Assembly (NCBI RefSeq): GCF_004298145.1
Contig: NZ_SCRH01000054.1
Coordinates: forward strand, 1 to 64,000
Direction: 5' to 3'
Length of the DNA: 64,000 nt
Origin: Mycobacterium sp.
GTDB taxonomy: Bacteria; Actinomycetota; Actinomycetes; Mycobacteriales; Mycobacteriaceae
The position numbers were made by a program, and so were the translations under genes. Under the pieces are notes generated by a model. The model saw nothing but the letters and a program-made list of their open reading frames with translations, was not told the DNA's origin and ran no database searches. Each line of letters begins with the position of its first letter. The first letter of the stretch is position 1. Of this stretch, positions 1 to 8,245 are shown in pieces.

Positions 1-735
1 ATCAAGGGCGAGAAGACTTCCGACGAGGCCCTGGCCCGGGTGTTCGACTACACGCTGGCCATCGGCAAGACCCCGATCGTCGTCAACGACAGCCGTGGGT
101 TCTTCACCAGCCGCGTCATCACGGCCTTCATCAACGAGGCAATGACGATGCTCGGCGAGGGCGTGCCCGCGGCCAGCATCGAGCACGCCGGTTCGCAGGC
201 CGGCTACCCGGCCCCGCCCCTGCAACTCCTCGATGAGCTCAACCTCGAACTGCTGCAGAAGGTGTCCATCGCCACCCGCGAGGCTGTCGAAACCGCGGGC
301 GGCACCTACGAGCCGCACCCGGGAGAGTCCGTTCTGGAGAAGATGATCGAGATCGGGCGGCCCAGCCGTTTGAAGGGTGCCGGCTTCTACGAGTACGTCG
401 ACGGCAAGCGCACCGGCCTGTGGCCGGGCCTGCGCGAGACGTTCAAGTCGGGCAGTGCCGAGATTCCGTTGCAGGACATGATCGATCGGATGCTGTTCGC
501 CGAGGCGCTCGAGACGCAGAAGTGCCTGGAAGAGGGCGTGCTGACGTCGACCGCCGACGCCAACATCGGCTCGATCATGGGCATCGGCTTCCCGCCCTAC
601 ACCGGTGGTAGCGCGCAGTTCATCGTCGGCTACTCCGGTGCCGGCGGCACAGGTAAGGATGCCTTCGTGGCCCGGGCCAAGGAACTGGCAGCCCGCTGCG
701 GCGACCGCTTCCTGCCGCCGAGCTCGCTCACCTAA
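1..735 (+). CDS. fadB: FadB-type multifunctional fatty-acid oxidation protein, C-terminal part (partial)
   Basis: The frame is open from base 1, so the gene begins before the window; 244 residues are visible. The visible part matches the C-terminal 3-hydroxyacyl-CoA dehydrogenase region of FadB/FadJ-like trifunctional enzymes. NDSRGFFTSRV is the usual start of the helical C-terminal domain, and a second, degenerate copy follows toward the end (GIGFPPYTGG). Such enzymes hydrate enoyl-CoA and oxidise 3-hydroxyacyl-CoA in beta-oxidation. The NAD-binding and hydratase domains lie outside the window. It converges with the flavin reductase gene, with 45 bases between the stops. Confidence 0.88.
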   Translation: MKGEKTSDEALARVFDYTLAIGKTPIVVNDSRGFFTSRVITAFINEAMTMLGEGVPAASIEHAGSQAGYPAPPLQLLDELNLELLQKVSIATREAVETAGGTYEPHPGESVLEKMIEIGRPSRLKGAGFYEYVDGKRTGLWPGLRETFKSGSAEIPLQDMIDRMLFAEALETQKCLEEGVLTSTADANIGSIMGIGFPPYTGGSAQFIVGYSGAGGTGKDAFVARAKELAARCGDRFLPPSSLT

Positions 736-780
736 CCACCGCGAGCAGACGGGCGGCGCTGGAAAAGGTGCTAGCGCGCT

Positions 781-1290
781 TCACGACGGAAATGGGGCGG
801 CGCGCAGGTAGGCACCGCAGTGATAAATCAGCGGAGCCGGTGGTTTGTCGTCCTGAGTGGCCTCGCAATGCGCGTGGGTGACCAATCCGATAACCAGCGT
901 CGAGTCGCCGGCTTCGATGAGGTGGCGCGGCTCGGCCCGAAACCAGACCGGGGTGTCGTGCAGCAGTGGTTCACCCGTATCCAGCGCAGTCCATGACGCG
1001 GTGTCGGCGAACCGAAGTTCTGCACTCTGGGAAAAGCGTTGAGCCAAAGCAAGTTGGTGTTCGGCCAGCAAGTGGATGATCAACGATTCAGCATTCCGTA
1101 GCGCGGCGATACTGGACGACGTGTGGGTGATATTGAAACTCACCAGCGGCGGATTCAGCGACAGCGACGCCAGCGAGGTGGCGGTGAATCCCACGGGGCC
1201 GCTTGGCGAGGCGAGGGTGATGACAGCCACGCCGGCGGGATGACGGCGCAACGTGGCCCGATAAATAGATGCCTCCACGCGGCTAGACAT
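781..1290 (-). CDS. Flavin reductase-like FMN-binding split-barrel protein
   Basis: A protein of 169 residues with the layout of the flavin reductase-like family (HpaC/HsaB type): the RRHPAGVAVIT opening, GFTATSLASLSLNPPLVSF, then a conserved GDSTLVIGLV strand and a final YHCGAYL. These proteins reduce free FMN or FAD with NAD(P)H and supply it to a partner monooxygenase. It is the last gene of a minus-strand run with a luciferase-like fragment protein 24 bases upstream and an F420/LLM enzyme further up. A partner role with a flavin-dependent oxygenase is therefore plausible but inferred. Confidence 0.82.
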   Translation of the reverse strand: MSSRVEASIYRATLRRHPAGVAVITLASPSGPVGFTATSLASLSLNPPLVSFNITHTSSSIAALRNAESLIIHLLAEHQLALAQRFSQSAELRFADTASWTALDTGEPLLHDTPVWFRAEPRHLIEAGDSTLVIGLVTHAHCEATQDDKPPAPLIYHCGAYLRAAPFPS

Positions 1291-1314
1291 GAAACTCCTT
1301 GTCGGGCAGATATA

Positions 1315-1842
1315 TCAGGCCGCGCTGCGCGGATAGATCAACCTCAGCTGCGTCGCGTCGATCTGTAGGGGAAAACGCCGCAGCCGGGGCAACGTGATTT
1401 CGCAGAAATCACGCAGCGTTGTCGACGACAGCGGTCGCACCGTGACCCCGTCCGCGACACGCGCAACAAAAATGTCTCCGATCAGCCCGGCAAGTCCCGC
1501 CGGTGTTCCCACATACCGCAGTGATTCGGAATGATCGGGCACACCGTCGGAGGCGCCGAGGGACAGTAGCTGAGCACGCGCGGCGCTGAAATGCTCGGCG
1601 GTCATCGCTTCGAGGTCCACCAAGACGGTCGTAACGTCGCAATGATCGCTGCGTTCACTGGCATCCCGGTGAATTCGCGCGGTTTCGCGTTGAGCCGCGC
1701 ACAGATCAGACGCTTTAATCCTCACCGTGGTGAAGTTCGGGCGATTACACGCGGTCAAATCGACCCAGTCGCGGCCGAGGTCTACCGCGATACGGAGCCG
1801 CCGATTTTGCCCTGCAGCATAACGAAAACTGATATCGGACAT
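1315..1842 (-). CDS. Short protein resembling the C-terminal half of a luciferase-like monooxygenase
   Basis: A protein of 175 residues with no complete catalytic domain. The C-terminal part has the pattern YVGTPAGLAGLI...ADGVTVRPL...FCEITLPRLRR, which resembles the end of NtaA/SnaA-type luciferase-fold monooxygenases (GTPxxVA...ADGFxL...FxxxVxPxLxxRG). The first half could correspond to the preceding helical segment. The N-terminal two thirds of the barrel are missing, and I see no matching upstream fragment because the acyl-CoA ligase gene ends 10 bases before it. It may be a remnant kept as an ORF or a small accessory subunit. The assignment rests on pattern memory only. Confidence 0.55.
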   Translation of the reverse strand: MSDISFRYAAGQNRRLRIAVDLGRDWVDLTACNRPNFTTVRIKASDLCAAQRETARIHRDASERSDHCDVTTVLVDLEAMTAEHFSAARAQLLSLGASDGVPDHSESLRYVGTPAGLAGLIGDIFVARVADGVTVRPLSSTTLRDFCEITLPRLRRFPLQIDATQLRLIYPRSAA

Positions 1843-1852
1843 AAATTCTCGC

Positions 1853-3421
1853 CTATCCGACTTGGCGAGCCAAGCCTTGCCAGTATGGTTTGCGAAGGCT
1901 CTTCTTGTCGACTTTCCCGGTCGCGTTCAGCGGGACGGCCTCGGCGAAGACCACCGTCTTGGGTGCGCTGACGCTGCCCAATCGGGCCTTGACGTGATTG
2001 ATGAGGTCTTCTTCGGTCACGGCCGATCCCGGTTTGATCACGACGACGGCAAGAACCGCCTCACCCCATTTCTCGTGTGGCACACCGATTACCGCCGCCT
2101 GCGATACCGCGGCATGGGTGATCAGTACGTCTTCAACCTGTCGGGGGAACACGTTGAAGCCGCCGGTGACGATCATGTCGCGCTTGCGGTCGACGATGTA
2201 GAGAAAGCCATCGTCATCGAGGCGGCCGATGTCACCGGTGTGGATCCAACCGTCCCGCATAACCTCGGAATTGCGCGACGGGTCGAGGTAGGACTGCATT
2301 TGACCGAGTTGCTTGGTGCAGACTTCGCCGGGGTCGCCATCTTTGACGGCATGGCCGTTTTCGTCGCGGATCACGATGCCGACGTTGACCAGCGGGCGGC
2401 CCGCCGAGGCCAGCCGCGCCAGCCCGGCCGCACCATCGCTGCGGTGCTCGTGTTTGCGCAGGCAGGAGACGAAGCCCTGCTCTGTGCCCGCGTAGACCTG
2501 GATAAAGACCGGGCCGAACACGTCCAGGGCCGCGCGCAGCCGGTCGGGTGCGATCGGTGCGCCGGCATAGATCATCGTTTTCAGGGTCGATATGTCGAAA
2601 TCGGTTCGGCGTGGATCATCGAGAAGCAGATAGATGATCGTGGGTACCACAGCCGTGGCAGTTACCCGGTGGCGCTCGATATTGGCCAGCAGCGTGGATA
2701 CGTCCAGGGCGGGCAGCATCACGTTGGTGCCGCCACGCACGAATGTCGGCATCACGAATGCTTGGGAATAGTGAGTCAGTGGTGCACCGTGTGCGAACAC
2801 CTCGCCGAACGCGATATCGGCCATGTCCAGTCCGGCCGAAATCCCGTAATAGCCCCAGGTGAAATGGGAGTTCACGACACCCTTGGGTTCCCCGGTGCTT
2901 CCCGAAGTGAACAAGATGAATGCCTCATCGTGTTCATCGATATCGACCTGCGGCCGGGTGCGCGGTTGGCGGTCGACGATTTCCGCGAAGTCGTTGGCAT
3001 CCAAGAGATTTGGCTGCTCGGCTGTGGCACCGACACGGATGAGTGTGCGCAGAGCGGGGACCGCGTGGCAGATCTCGGCGACGACGCTTTCCAACTTGGC
3101 GTGATAAATCAGGGTGGTGGCCCCAGTCAAACTCAGATTCGAGGTCAGGGTGCTCGCTGAGGCACGCGTCGCCATTTGGACGAGGACCGCCCCAGTCGCC
3201 CAGATCGCCTGTTGGCACGGGATGAACTCCAACACATTGGGCATCAGCAAGCCGACGCGATGGCCCTTCTCGACACCCAGTACGGTCAGCGCGTGGGCGA
3301 TCTGATTGCGCCACTCGTTCATCTCCCGATACGTCAGTGCCCGATCACCCTCGATGATCGCCACCGAGTCCCGGTGATACACGCAGACCCGGTCGAGGAC
3401 ATCGGGCATGGGACCCCACAT
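1853..3421 (-). CDS. Acyl-CoA synthetase (AMP-forming, FadD type)
   Basis: An ANL-superfamily ligase of 522 residues. The ATP-binding motif LFTSGSTGEPKG lies near residue 170, the YAGTEQG adenylate-binding motif near 315, the hinge/core motif GWIHTGDIG near 395, and the catalytic lysine segment NATGKVDKKSL near the C-terminus. It would activate a carboxylic acid to its acyl-AMP and CoA thioester. An alternative ATG four codons in (3409) has a G-rich stretch before it. The luciferase-fragment and flavin reductase genes follow closely, so they are probably co-transcribed. The substrate cannot be read from sequence. Confidence 0.9.
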   Translation of the reverse strand: MWGPMPDVLDRVCVYHRDSVAIIEGDRALTYREMNEWRNQIAHALTVLGVEKGHRVGLLMPNVLEFIPCQQAIWATGAVLVQMATRASASTLTSNLSLTGATTLIYHAKLESVVAEICHAVPALRTLIRVGATAEQPNLLDANDFAEIVDRQPRTRPQVDIDEHDEAFILFTSGSTGEPKGVVNSHFTWGYYGISAGLDMADIAFGEVFAHGAPLTHYSQAFVMPTFVRGGTNVMLPALDVSTLLANIERHRVTATAVVPTIIYLLLDDPRRTDFDISTLKTMIYAGAPIAPDRLRAALDVFGPVFIQVYAGTEQGFVSCLRKHEHRSDGAAGLARLASAGRPLVNVGIVIRDENGHAVKDGDPGEVCTKQLGQMQSYLDPSRNSEVMRDGWIHTGDIGRLDDDGFLYIVDRKRDMIVTGGFNVFPRQVEDVLITHAAVSQAAVIGVPHEKWGEAVLAVVVIKPGSAVTEEDLINHVKARLGSVSAPKTVVFAEAVPLNATGKVDKKSLRKPYWQGLARQVG

Positions 3422-3579
3422 CGTTAGACCATTGCCCGATCATCGGCACGGTTAGGCTTCGACAGCTCGATCGCGCACTCAGCTTCCACGGGGACTGCTC
3501 CTTCGTCGCGCGGCGTTCTACGGCTTCCGCTGACGGTATCGACGCACCACGCCAATAACGACTAACCCCGGGATGAGAG

Positions 3580-4641
3580 CTATTGCCCCATCGAGGGAGA
3601 GGCGACGAGGGGCTGCTTGATCGCGCTGACGACGGCGCCCACGTCTTCGTCGCCGAGCAGGTAGGGGGTATAGAGCGTGAACCTGTCGACCAACCCACCG
3701 AACCGCCGCGCGATGTCGGCGCCGACCTCCGCGGGGCTGCCGACCACTGCGATCGTATGCAGGACGGTGTCGTCGACGAGGCCCGACATCGCCTGCCATT
3801 GTCCAAGTTTGGACAGCCGATGAAGTTCTAGATGCAGATCTCCCCAGCCGTGCAGGTCCAGCACTTTGCGGTATGCCGGGGTGGCCCCGTAGAACGCGAT
3901 CTGGTCACGAACCAGCTGGATTGCTGTCGTGAGCGACTCGTCGTCGCCGCCGGTGGCGACCAGGCCGGGGTACGTGATGCTGAAGTCCGTTCGGGCACGA
4001 CCACTAGCACGCAGACCCGCATCGATGAGCGGGACCGTCACCTCACGCAAGTACCGAGCGGTCGTAAAGCCGTGCACCAGCAGCCCGTCAGCAACCTCGG
4101 CCGCAACTGTTGTCATGTGCGGACCCACAGCGGCCACCACCACTCGGGGCGGCCCGAACGGGTTGGGCCGGGGAGTGAACATCGGGGTCATGAGAGTGTG
4201 CTGGTAGTGCGCCCCGCGAAAGTCGAGATTCTCCCCGGCGTGCCAGCAGCGCCAGATCGCCTGCAGCGCCTGAATGTATTCACGCATCCGCTGGGCAGGT
4301 GCCGACCAGGGCATCCCGAAGCGGCGTTGGATGTGCGCCTGAATCTGAGATCCTAAACCCAGAACGAATCGGCCCTGGCTGAAGGAATTCAGATCATTGG
4401 CCGCGGTCGCCATCGTCATCGGGCTACGGGCGAATGCCACCGCGATCGCAGTTCCCAGCTGCAGTACGCGAGACCTCTCCGCGGCGATCATCAACGGCAG
4501 GAATGGATCCCGGCTCACCTCAGTGGACCAGACGCCGTCAAAGCCCAAGAGCTCGGCAGTCGCCACTTGCGCGGCCAGACCTTCGAGGTCGGCGCCACCG
4601 GTTCCGTCAACAGAACCGCCGATGTTGGCATCGATGTACAT
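3580..4641 (-). CDS. F420-dependent LLM-class oxidoreductase (TIGR03617-like)
   Basis: A luciferase-fold (alpha/beta)8 protein of 353 residues from ATG 4641. The longer open frame to 4725 has no family-like sequence, so I chose the internal start at MYIDANIGGSVDG. Supporting patterns are FDGVWSTEVSRDPFLPL, LQLGTAIAVAFARSP and GRFVLGLGSQIQAHIQRRFGM, all typical of mycobacterial F420-dependent LLM enzymes. The reaction is probably hydride transfer to or from a hydrophobic substrate using F420. It is first in a minus-strand run with an acyl-CoA ligase 158 bases downstream and lies divergent from a membrane-protein gene. Confidence 0.85.
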   Translation of the reverse strand: MYIDANIGGSVDGTGGADLEGLAAQVATAELLGFDGVWSTEVSRDPFLPLMIAAERSRVLQLGTAIAVAFARSPMTMATAANDLNSFSQGRFVLGLGSQIQAHIQRRFGMPWSAPAQRMREYIQALQAIWRCWHAGENLDFRGAHYQHTLMTPMFTPRPNPFGPPRVVVAAVGPHMTTVAAEVADGLLVHGFTTARYLREVTVPLIDAGLRASGRARTDFSITYPGLVATGGDDESLTTAIQLVRDQIAFYGATPAYRKVLDLHGWGDLHLELHRLSKLGQWQAMSGLVDDTVLHTIAVVGSPAEVGADIARRFGGLVDRFTLYTPYLLGDEDVGAVVSAIKQPLVASPSMGQ

Positions 4642-4697
4642 GCCGCTACCCTGACACACCTGGCCGAATGGCTGCTCACAGGCTGTCCGCACGGGGG

Positions 4698-5606
4698 ATG
4701 AAGATCCTCCCCTGGTGGCTGCCAAAGTCGGTGAGCCAGATCCTACTGTCGGCGACTATGCCACCGATCGATCACGCCCTGAACCTGACAACGCAGGCGA
4801 TTCTGACGTACGCGAGCTGGGTGTTGACTGCGGTGATTCTTCTGCTCACGGTGCGCATGGGGCTCCGCGAACGCACCCCGTTCTACACGCTGATGGTGTT
4901 GGCCGCGATGGCCGGAGCCTTCGCCGAGCCCCTCTATGACGTCGCGATGATGCTGTACTTCTATGCAGGCTCCGATATGTGGACCCACTTTACGGCCTTC
5001 GATATCCCCCAGCCGATTTGGACGCATAGCGGATACGTCGTGTTGTACGCAAGCGCAGCGATCTTCATCGCTCAAGATGCACACCGCGGCACTCTCACTC
5101 GGAACAGGTTGTTTCGTTGGGCGGCGGTAGAACTGGTGATGTCATGCGTGTTTGAGATATTCGGCATCAACGGCGGCGCGTACACCTACTGGGGTCCGCA
5201 TGTCCTGCGGATCTTCCACTATCCCTTGGTAATCGGTGTGCTGGAGGCAGCCCAAGTGGTCTGTTTTGCCATCGCCGCAGCGCAGCTGCGCAGTCGCAGC
5301 ACCGCTGGGTGGCAGCTCATGGGCTTGTTCGTCGTGTTTCCCTGTACCTTTTTTATGGCCAACTTCGGTGGCGGCTGGCCGACCATCATCGCGCTGCACG
5401 CACAGAAGACTTCCGCAGCGTTGGTGGCTGCGGCGACGGTGGTCAGCATCTGCTTCGCGCTGGTTCTGGTGCGCTTCGCTGCGTCTCTCCTGCCGCCCGC
5501 CGAGCCCGATCGATCACGCGGTGATACCGAGGACGGCGCGTGCAGCCTCGGTCAGCACAACGCGCAGTCGGTCCTCGGCGAGCCCGGTGTTATGAAACAG
5601 CGGTGA
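4698..5606 (+). CDS. Multi-pass membrane protein, possibly related to the AveC-like family
   Basis: About 302 residues from ATG 4698 (alternative ATG 4758), with roughly seven hydrophobic helices: ILTYASWVLTAVILLL, TLMVLAAMAGAFAE, GYVVLYASAAIFIA and others. The pattern AEPLYDVAMMLYFYAG and the aromatic YTYWGPHVLRIFHYPL resemble the layout of the AveC-like membrane protein encoded at 26.1-27.2 kb, but the similarity is loose. No catalytic motif is evident. The last 31 codons overlap the convergent TetR gene by 93 bases. Confidence 0.72.
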   Translation: MKILPWWLPKSVSQILLSATMPPIDHALNLTTQAILTYASWVLTAVILLLTVRMGLRERTPFYTLMVLAAMAGAFAEPLYDVAMMLYFYAGSDMWTHFTAFDIPQPIWTHSGYVVLYASAAIFIAQDAHRGTLTRNRLFRWAAVELVMSCVFEIFGINGGAYTYWGPHVLRIFHYPLVIGVLEAAQVVCFAIAAAQLRSRSTAGWQLMGLFVVFPCTFFMANFGGGWPTIIALHAQKTSAALVAAATVVSICFALVLVRFAASLLPPAEPDRSRGDTEDGACSLGQHNAQSVLGEPGVMKQR

Positions 5607-6083
5607 CTGGATCGCACCAATCACGGCGTGCACCACGGTGCGGGCTTCGCTATCGGTGAGGTCACCGCGCAATTCGTTGAGCGCGTGAACCCATTCCTCG
5701 AGATAGAGTCGCTGCTTGCGGCGTAGCCGGCGGCGGTCTTCTTCAGGCAGGTTGTTGATCTCGTTGTAGTAGACCTGCGCCAATTCACGATCGCCGACAA
5801 CGAACTCCACCTGGCCGGCGATCAGGCGGTCCAGCGCATGACCCAAATCCGTGGTGGTCTTGAGGATTTCCTGCTCGTCACGTAGTAACTCGTCGATGAC
5901 GCGATCGAAGAGAGCGACCAAGACCGCGGATTTACTTTCGAAGTGCCGGTACACTCCGGAGCCGGTAATACCCGCGGCTGCCCCGATCTGAGCGATCGAA
6001 ACGGCATGAAAGCCGTTGCGCGCAACAAGATCCGCGGCAGCGGCCATGATCCGCGCCTTGCGTTCAGGATCTCGGATCCGCAC
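5514..6083 (-). CDS. TetR/AcrR-family transcriptional regulator
   Basis: A regulator of 189 residues. The N-terminal helix-turn-helix is clear (AAADLVARNGFHAVSIAQIG, then GITGSGVYRHFESK around residues 36-50). The C-terminal ligand domain has a TetR_C pattern similar to regulators of acyl-CoA metabolism. It lies divergent from the mce operon across about 500 bases and may control it, though no operator was identified. Its 3' end overlaps the convergent membrane-protein gene. Confidence 0.88.
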   Translation of the reverse strand: MRIRDPERKARIMAAAADLVARNGFHAVSIAQIGAAAGITGSGVYRHFESKSAVLVALFDRVIDELLRDEQEILKTTTDLGHALDRLIAGQVEFVVGDRELAQVYYNEINNLPEEDRRRLRRKQRLYLEEWVHALNELRGDLTDSEARTVVHAVIGAIQSPLFHNTGLAEDRLRVVLTEAARAVLGITA

Positions 6084-6582
6084 GGAAGGCTGTGGCGTCA
6101 GCGGTTCGGCAGCTATGGTTCACCTCCGAAGTGTGTGATGGCTAGCATCCTATACCCTCACGAACTGGTGATTCGATACCTTTTTAGTTAACTCCCATTC
6201 GCCGTACGCGGCAGGGTGCGGTGCGAACACGTGCTCAACAATCCTTCCCACACGCTCCATAGGGAGTACCTCCGCATCGAATCCGGTGCCTGGAAGATGC
6301 GGTCACGCCCGCGGCCTATCACCGCAGAACCCAAATTGGTCGCCACCTTGGGTGAATGCCCCAGAAGGAGGAGCGATATCCCTCTTCTAGATGCCGCCAT
6401 CACAGCCGTACCGCCGTTACGGTTCGTCAATGTCGTCGGCTGATGGGGCCGCCGCATGCACACCAGCGGTGGGGCGGGAGTCTTCGGTGCGCAGCGATAT
6501 GAGAGCTGTTACGCCAGAACGGATCATGACTTGGATCCATCGCGCGCAGCTCCCCGTCGACGGTGACCAGAAAGGTGGCAGC
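6084..6582. other. Divergent leader region between tetR and the yrbE/mce operon
   Basis: A stretch of 499 bases without a supported gene. Just upstream of tetR is an AT-rich segment (about 6150-6195, ending in TTTTTAGTTAA) that could hold promoters. A TCTAGA hexamer occurs at 6386-6391. A plus-strand frame runs from 6216 to a stop near 6443 and another runs into yrbEA from 6391, but neither resembles a known protein. The mce promoter is probably here. Confidence 0.4.
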
Positions 6583-7353
6583 GTGACGTCGTTGAATATG
6601 GCCACGAAACCGGTGCGTGCGGTCGGGGGCTTCTTCGCGATGTCGTTGGACACTTTCGTGTTGATGTTTCGGCCGCCCTTCGCCTGGCGTGAATATCTAT
6701 TTCAGAGTTGGTTTGTGGCGCGGGTGTCGGTGGTGCCGGCGGTGATGATGACCCTGCCGTACGCGGTACTGCTGACCTTCACCTTCAATATCTTGTTGAC
6801 CGAAATCGGTGCCGGGGATTTCTCAGGCACGGGAGCGGCGATCGGCACGGTCAATCAGATCGGTCCGATTGTCACAGTCCTGGTGGTCTCGGGAGCGGGA
6901 GCGACCGCGATGTGCGCCGATCTCGGGGCACGCACCATCCGCGAGGAGCTCGACGCGCTCCGCGTGATGGGGATCAATCCGATTCAGGCGTTGGTGATTC
7001 CTCGCGTGCTGGCAGCGACGACGGTGGCGTTGGCGCTGTCGTCGGCGGTGACCATCGTGGGCCTGGGCGGGGCGTTCTTTTTCACCGTCTATATCCAGCA
7101 CGTCTCGGCGGGCGCGTTCGTGACAGGCCTGACCACACTGACCGGCGCCGGTGACGTGCTCGTCTCGTTAGCCAAGGCGACGCTGTTCGGGATGGCGGCG
7201 GGTCTCATCGCCTGTTACAAGGGCATCTCGGTGGGCGGCGGCCCGGCCGGTGTGGGTAACGCGGTCAACGAGACGGTGGTGTTCACCTTCATGGTGTTGT
7301 TCGCCATCAATGTCATCGTGACCGCAATCGGCGTCCAGTTCACGGTGCAGTGA
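6583..7353 (+). CDS. yrbEA: YrbE-family ABC permease subunit A of an Mce transporter
   Basis: A MlaE/YrbE permease of 256 residues from GTG 6583. That start is chosen because AAAGGTGG lies 5 bases before it and because the family usually begins shortly before AVGGFF; upstream ATGs in the same frame give no family sequence. Conserved marks are VARVSVVPAVMM, GAGATAMCADLGARTIREELDALRVMGI (the EExDAL loop that contacts the ATPase) and GGGPAGVGNAVNETVV. About five membrane helices. With YrbEB it forms the inner-membrane channel driven by an MceG ATPase encoded elsewhere. Confidence 0.95.
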   Translation: MTSLNMATKPVRAVGGFFAMSLDTFVLMFRPPFAWREYLFQSWFVARVSVVPAVMMTLPYAVLLTFTFNILLTEIGAGDFSGTGAAIGTVNQIGPIVTVLVVSGAGATAMCADLGARTIREELDALRVMGINPIQALVIPRVLAATTVALALSSAVTIVGLGGAFFFTVYIQHVSAGAFVTGLTTLTGAGDVLVSLAKATLFGMAAGLIACYKGISVGGGPAGVGNAVNETVVFTFMVLFAINVIVTAIGVQFTVQ

Positions 7354-7362
7354 GGTGAAACG

Positions 7363-8241
7363 ATGATCCATGCCGCCGCGCCCAGTCCTGCGGGCACCAT
7401 TCCCGCGCCGCTGCACCCTTTGTTGCGGCGCGCCGCCGACAATGCGATCAGCGGATGGAACCGGATCGGGGCGCAAACGCGTTTCTACGCCACGACATTG
7501 CGTTTGATCCCGGATGCCGTTGTCAATTACCGGACTGAGCTGCTGCGACTGATCGCCCAAATGGGTTTGGGCGCAGCGGCGCTCGCGGTGATCGGCGGGA
7601 CGGTCGTCATCGTCGCGTTCTTGACGATGACCACTGGTGCGCTGGTGGCGGTGCAGGGCTACAACCAGTTGGCGTCGGTGGGCATCGAAGCCCTGACCGG
7701 ATTCGCGTCGTCATACTTCAATGTCCGGCTGATCGTGCCTGGCACCGCTTCGGTCGCGTTGTCGGCCACCATCGGTGCGGGTGCCACCGCTCAAATGGGA
7801 GCGATGCGGATAAACGAGGAAATCGATGCGCTCGAAGTGATCGGTATCCGCAGCATCAGCTATCTGGCTTCCACCCGAGTGGCTGCCGGGGTGGTGGTGG
7901 TAATCCCGCTGTATTGCGTGGCGATGATGATGGCCTTCCTGGCGGCCCGCGTGGGCACCACCTCCATCTACGGCCAGGGCTCGGGAGTCTACGACCACTA
8001 CTTCAATACCTTCCTCAATCCGCGAGACATGATCTGGTCGTTCTTTCAGTGCATCTCGATCACCGTTGTCGTCATGCTGGTGCACACCTACTACGGCTAT
8101 ACCGCGAGCGGTGGCCCGGCCGGAGTTGGTGAGGCGGTGGGTCGGGCCGTACGCAGCTCGATGGTGGTCGCCGCGGTTGTCATCGTGATGATCACGCTTG
8201 CCGTCTACGGTAAGTCCGGCAATTTCCATCTGGCGAGCTAG
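7363..8241 (+). CDS. yrbEB: YrbE-family ABC permease subunit B of an Mce transporter
   Basis: A protein of 292 residues starting at ATG 7363, nine bases after yrbEA and preceded by GAGGTGA. It has the same fold as YrbEA, with GAGATAQMGAMRINEEIDALEV as the ATPase-coupling loop and SGGPAGVGEAVGRAVRSS near the end. The N-terminus carries an extra polar segment of about 30 residues before the amphipathic helix, usual for YrbEB. It pairs with YrbEA as the permease heterodimer of the import complex. Confidence 0.95.
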   Translation: MIHAAAPSPAGTIPAPLHPLLRRAADNAISGWNRIGAQTRFYATTLRLIPDAVVNYRTELLRLIAQMGLGAAALAVIGGTVVIVAFLTMTTGALVAVQGYNQLASVGIEALTGFASSYFNVRLIVPGTASVALSATIGAGATAQMGAMRINEEIDALEVIGIRSISYLASTRVAAGVVVVIPLYCVAMMMAFLAARVGTTSIYGQGSGVYDHYFNTFLNPRDMIWSFFQCISITVVVMLVHTYYGYTASGGPAGVGEAVGRAVRSSMVVAAVVIVMITLAVYGKSGNFHLAS

Positions 8242-8245
8242 CGCG

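Noticed and set aside
1862..3160. Open frame of 432 codons on the plus strand
   Set aside because: It lies opposite the acyl-CoA synthetase with all ligase motifs; the protein is not family-like.
6391..6582. Extending yrbEA upstream to ATG 6391
   Set aside because: The extra 64 residues are unlike YrbE proteins, and a good ribosome site precedes GTG 6583.
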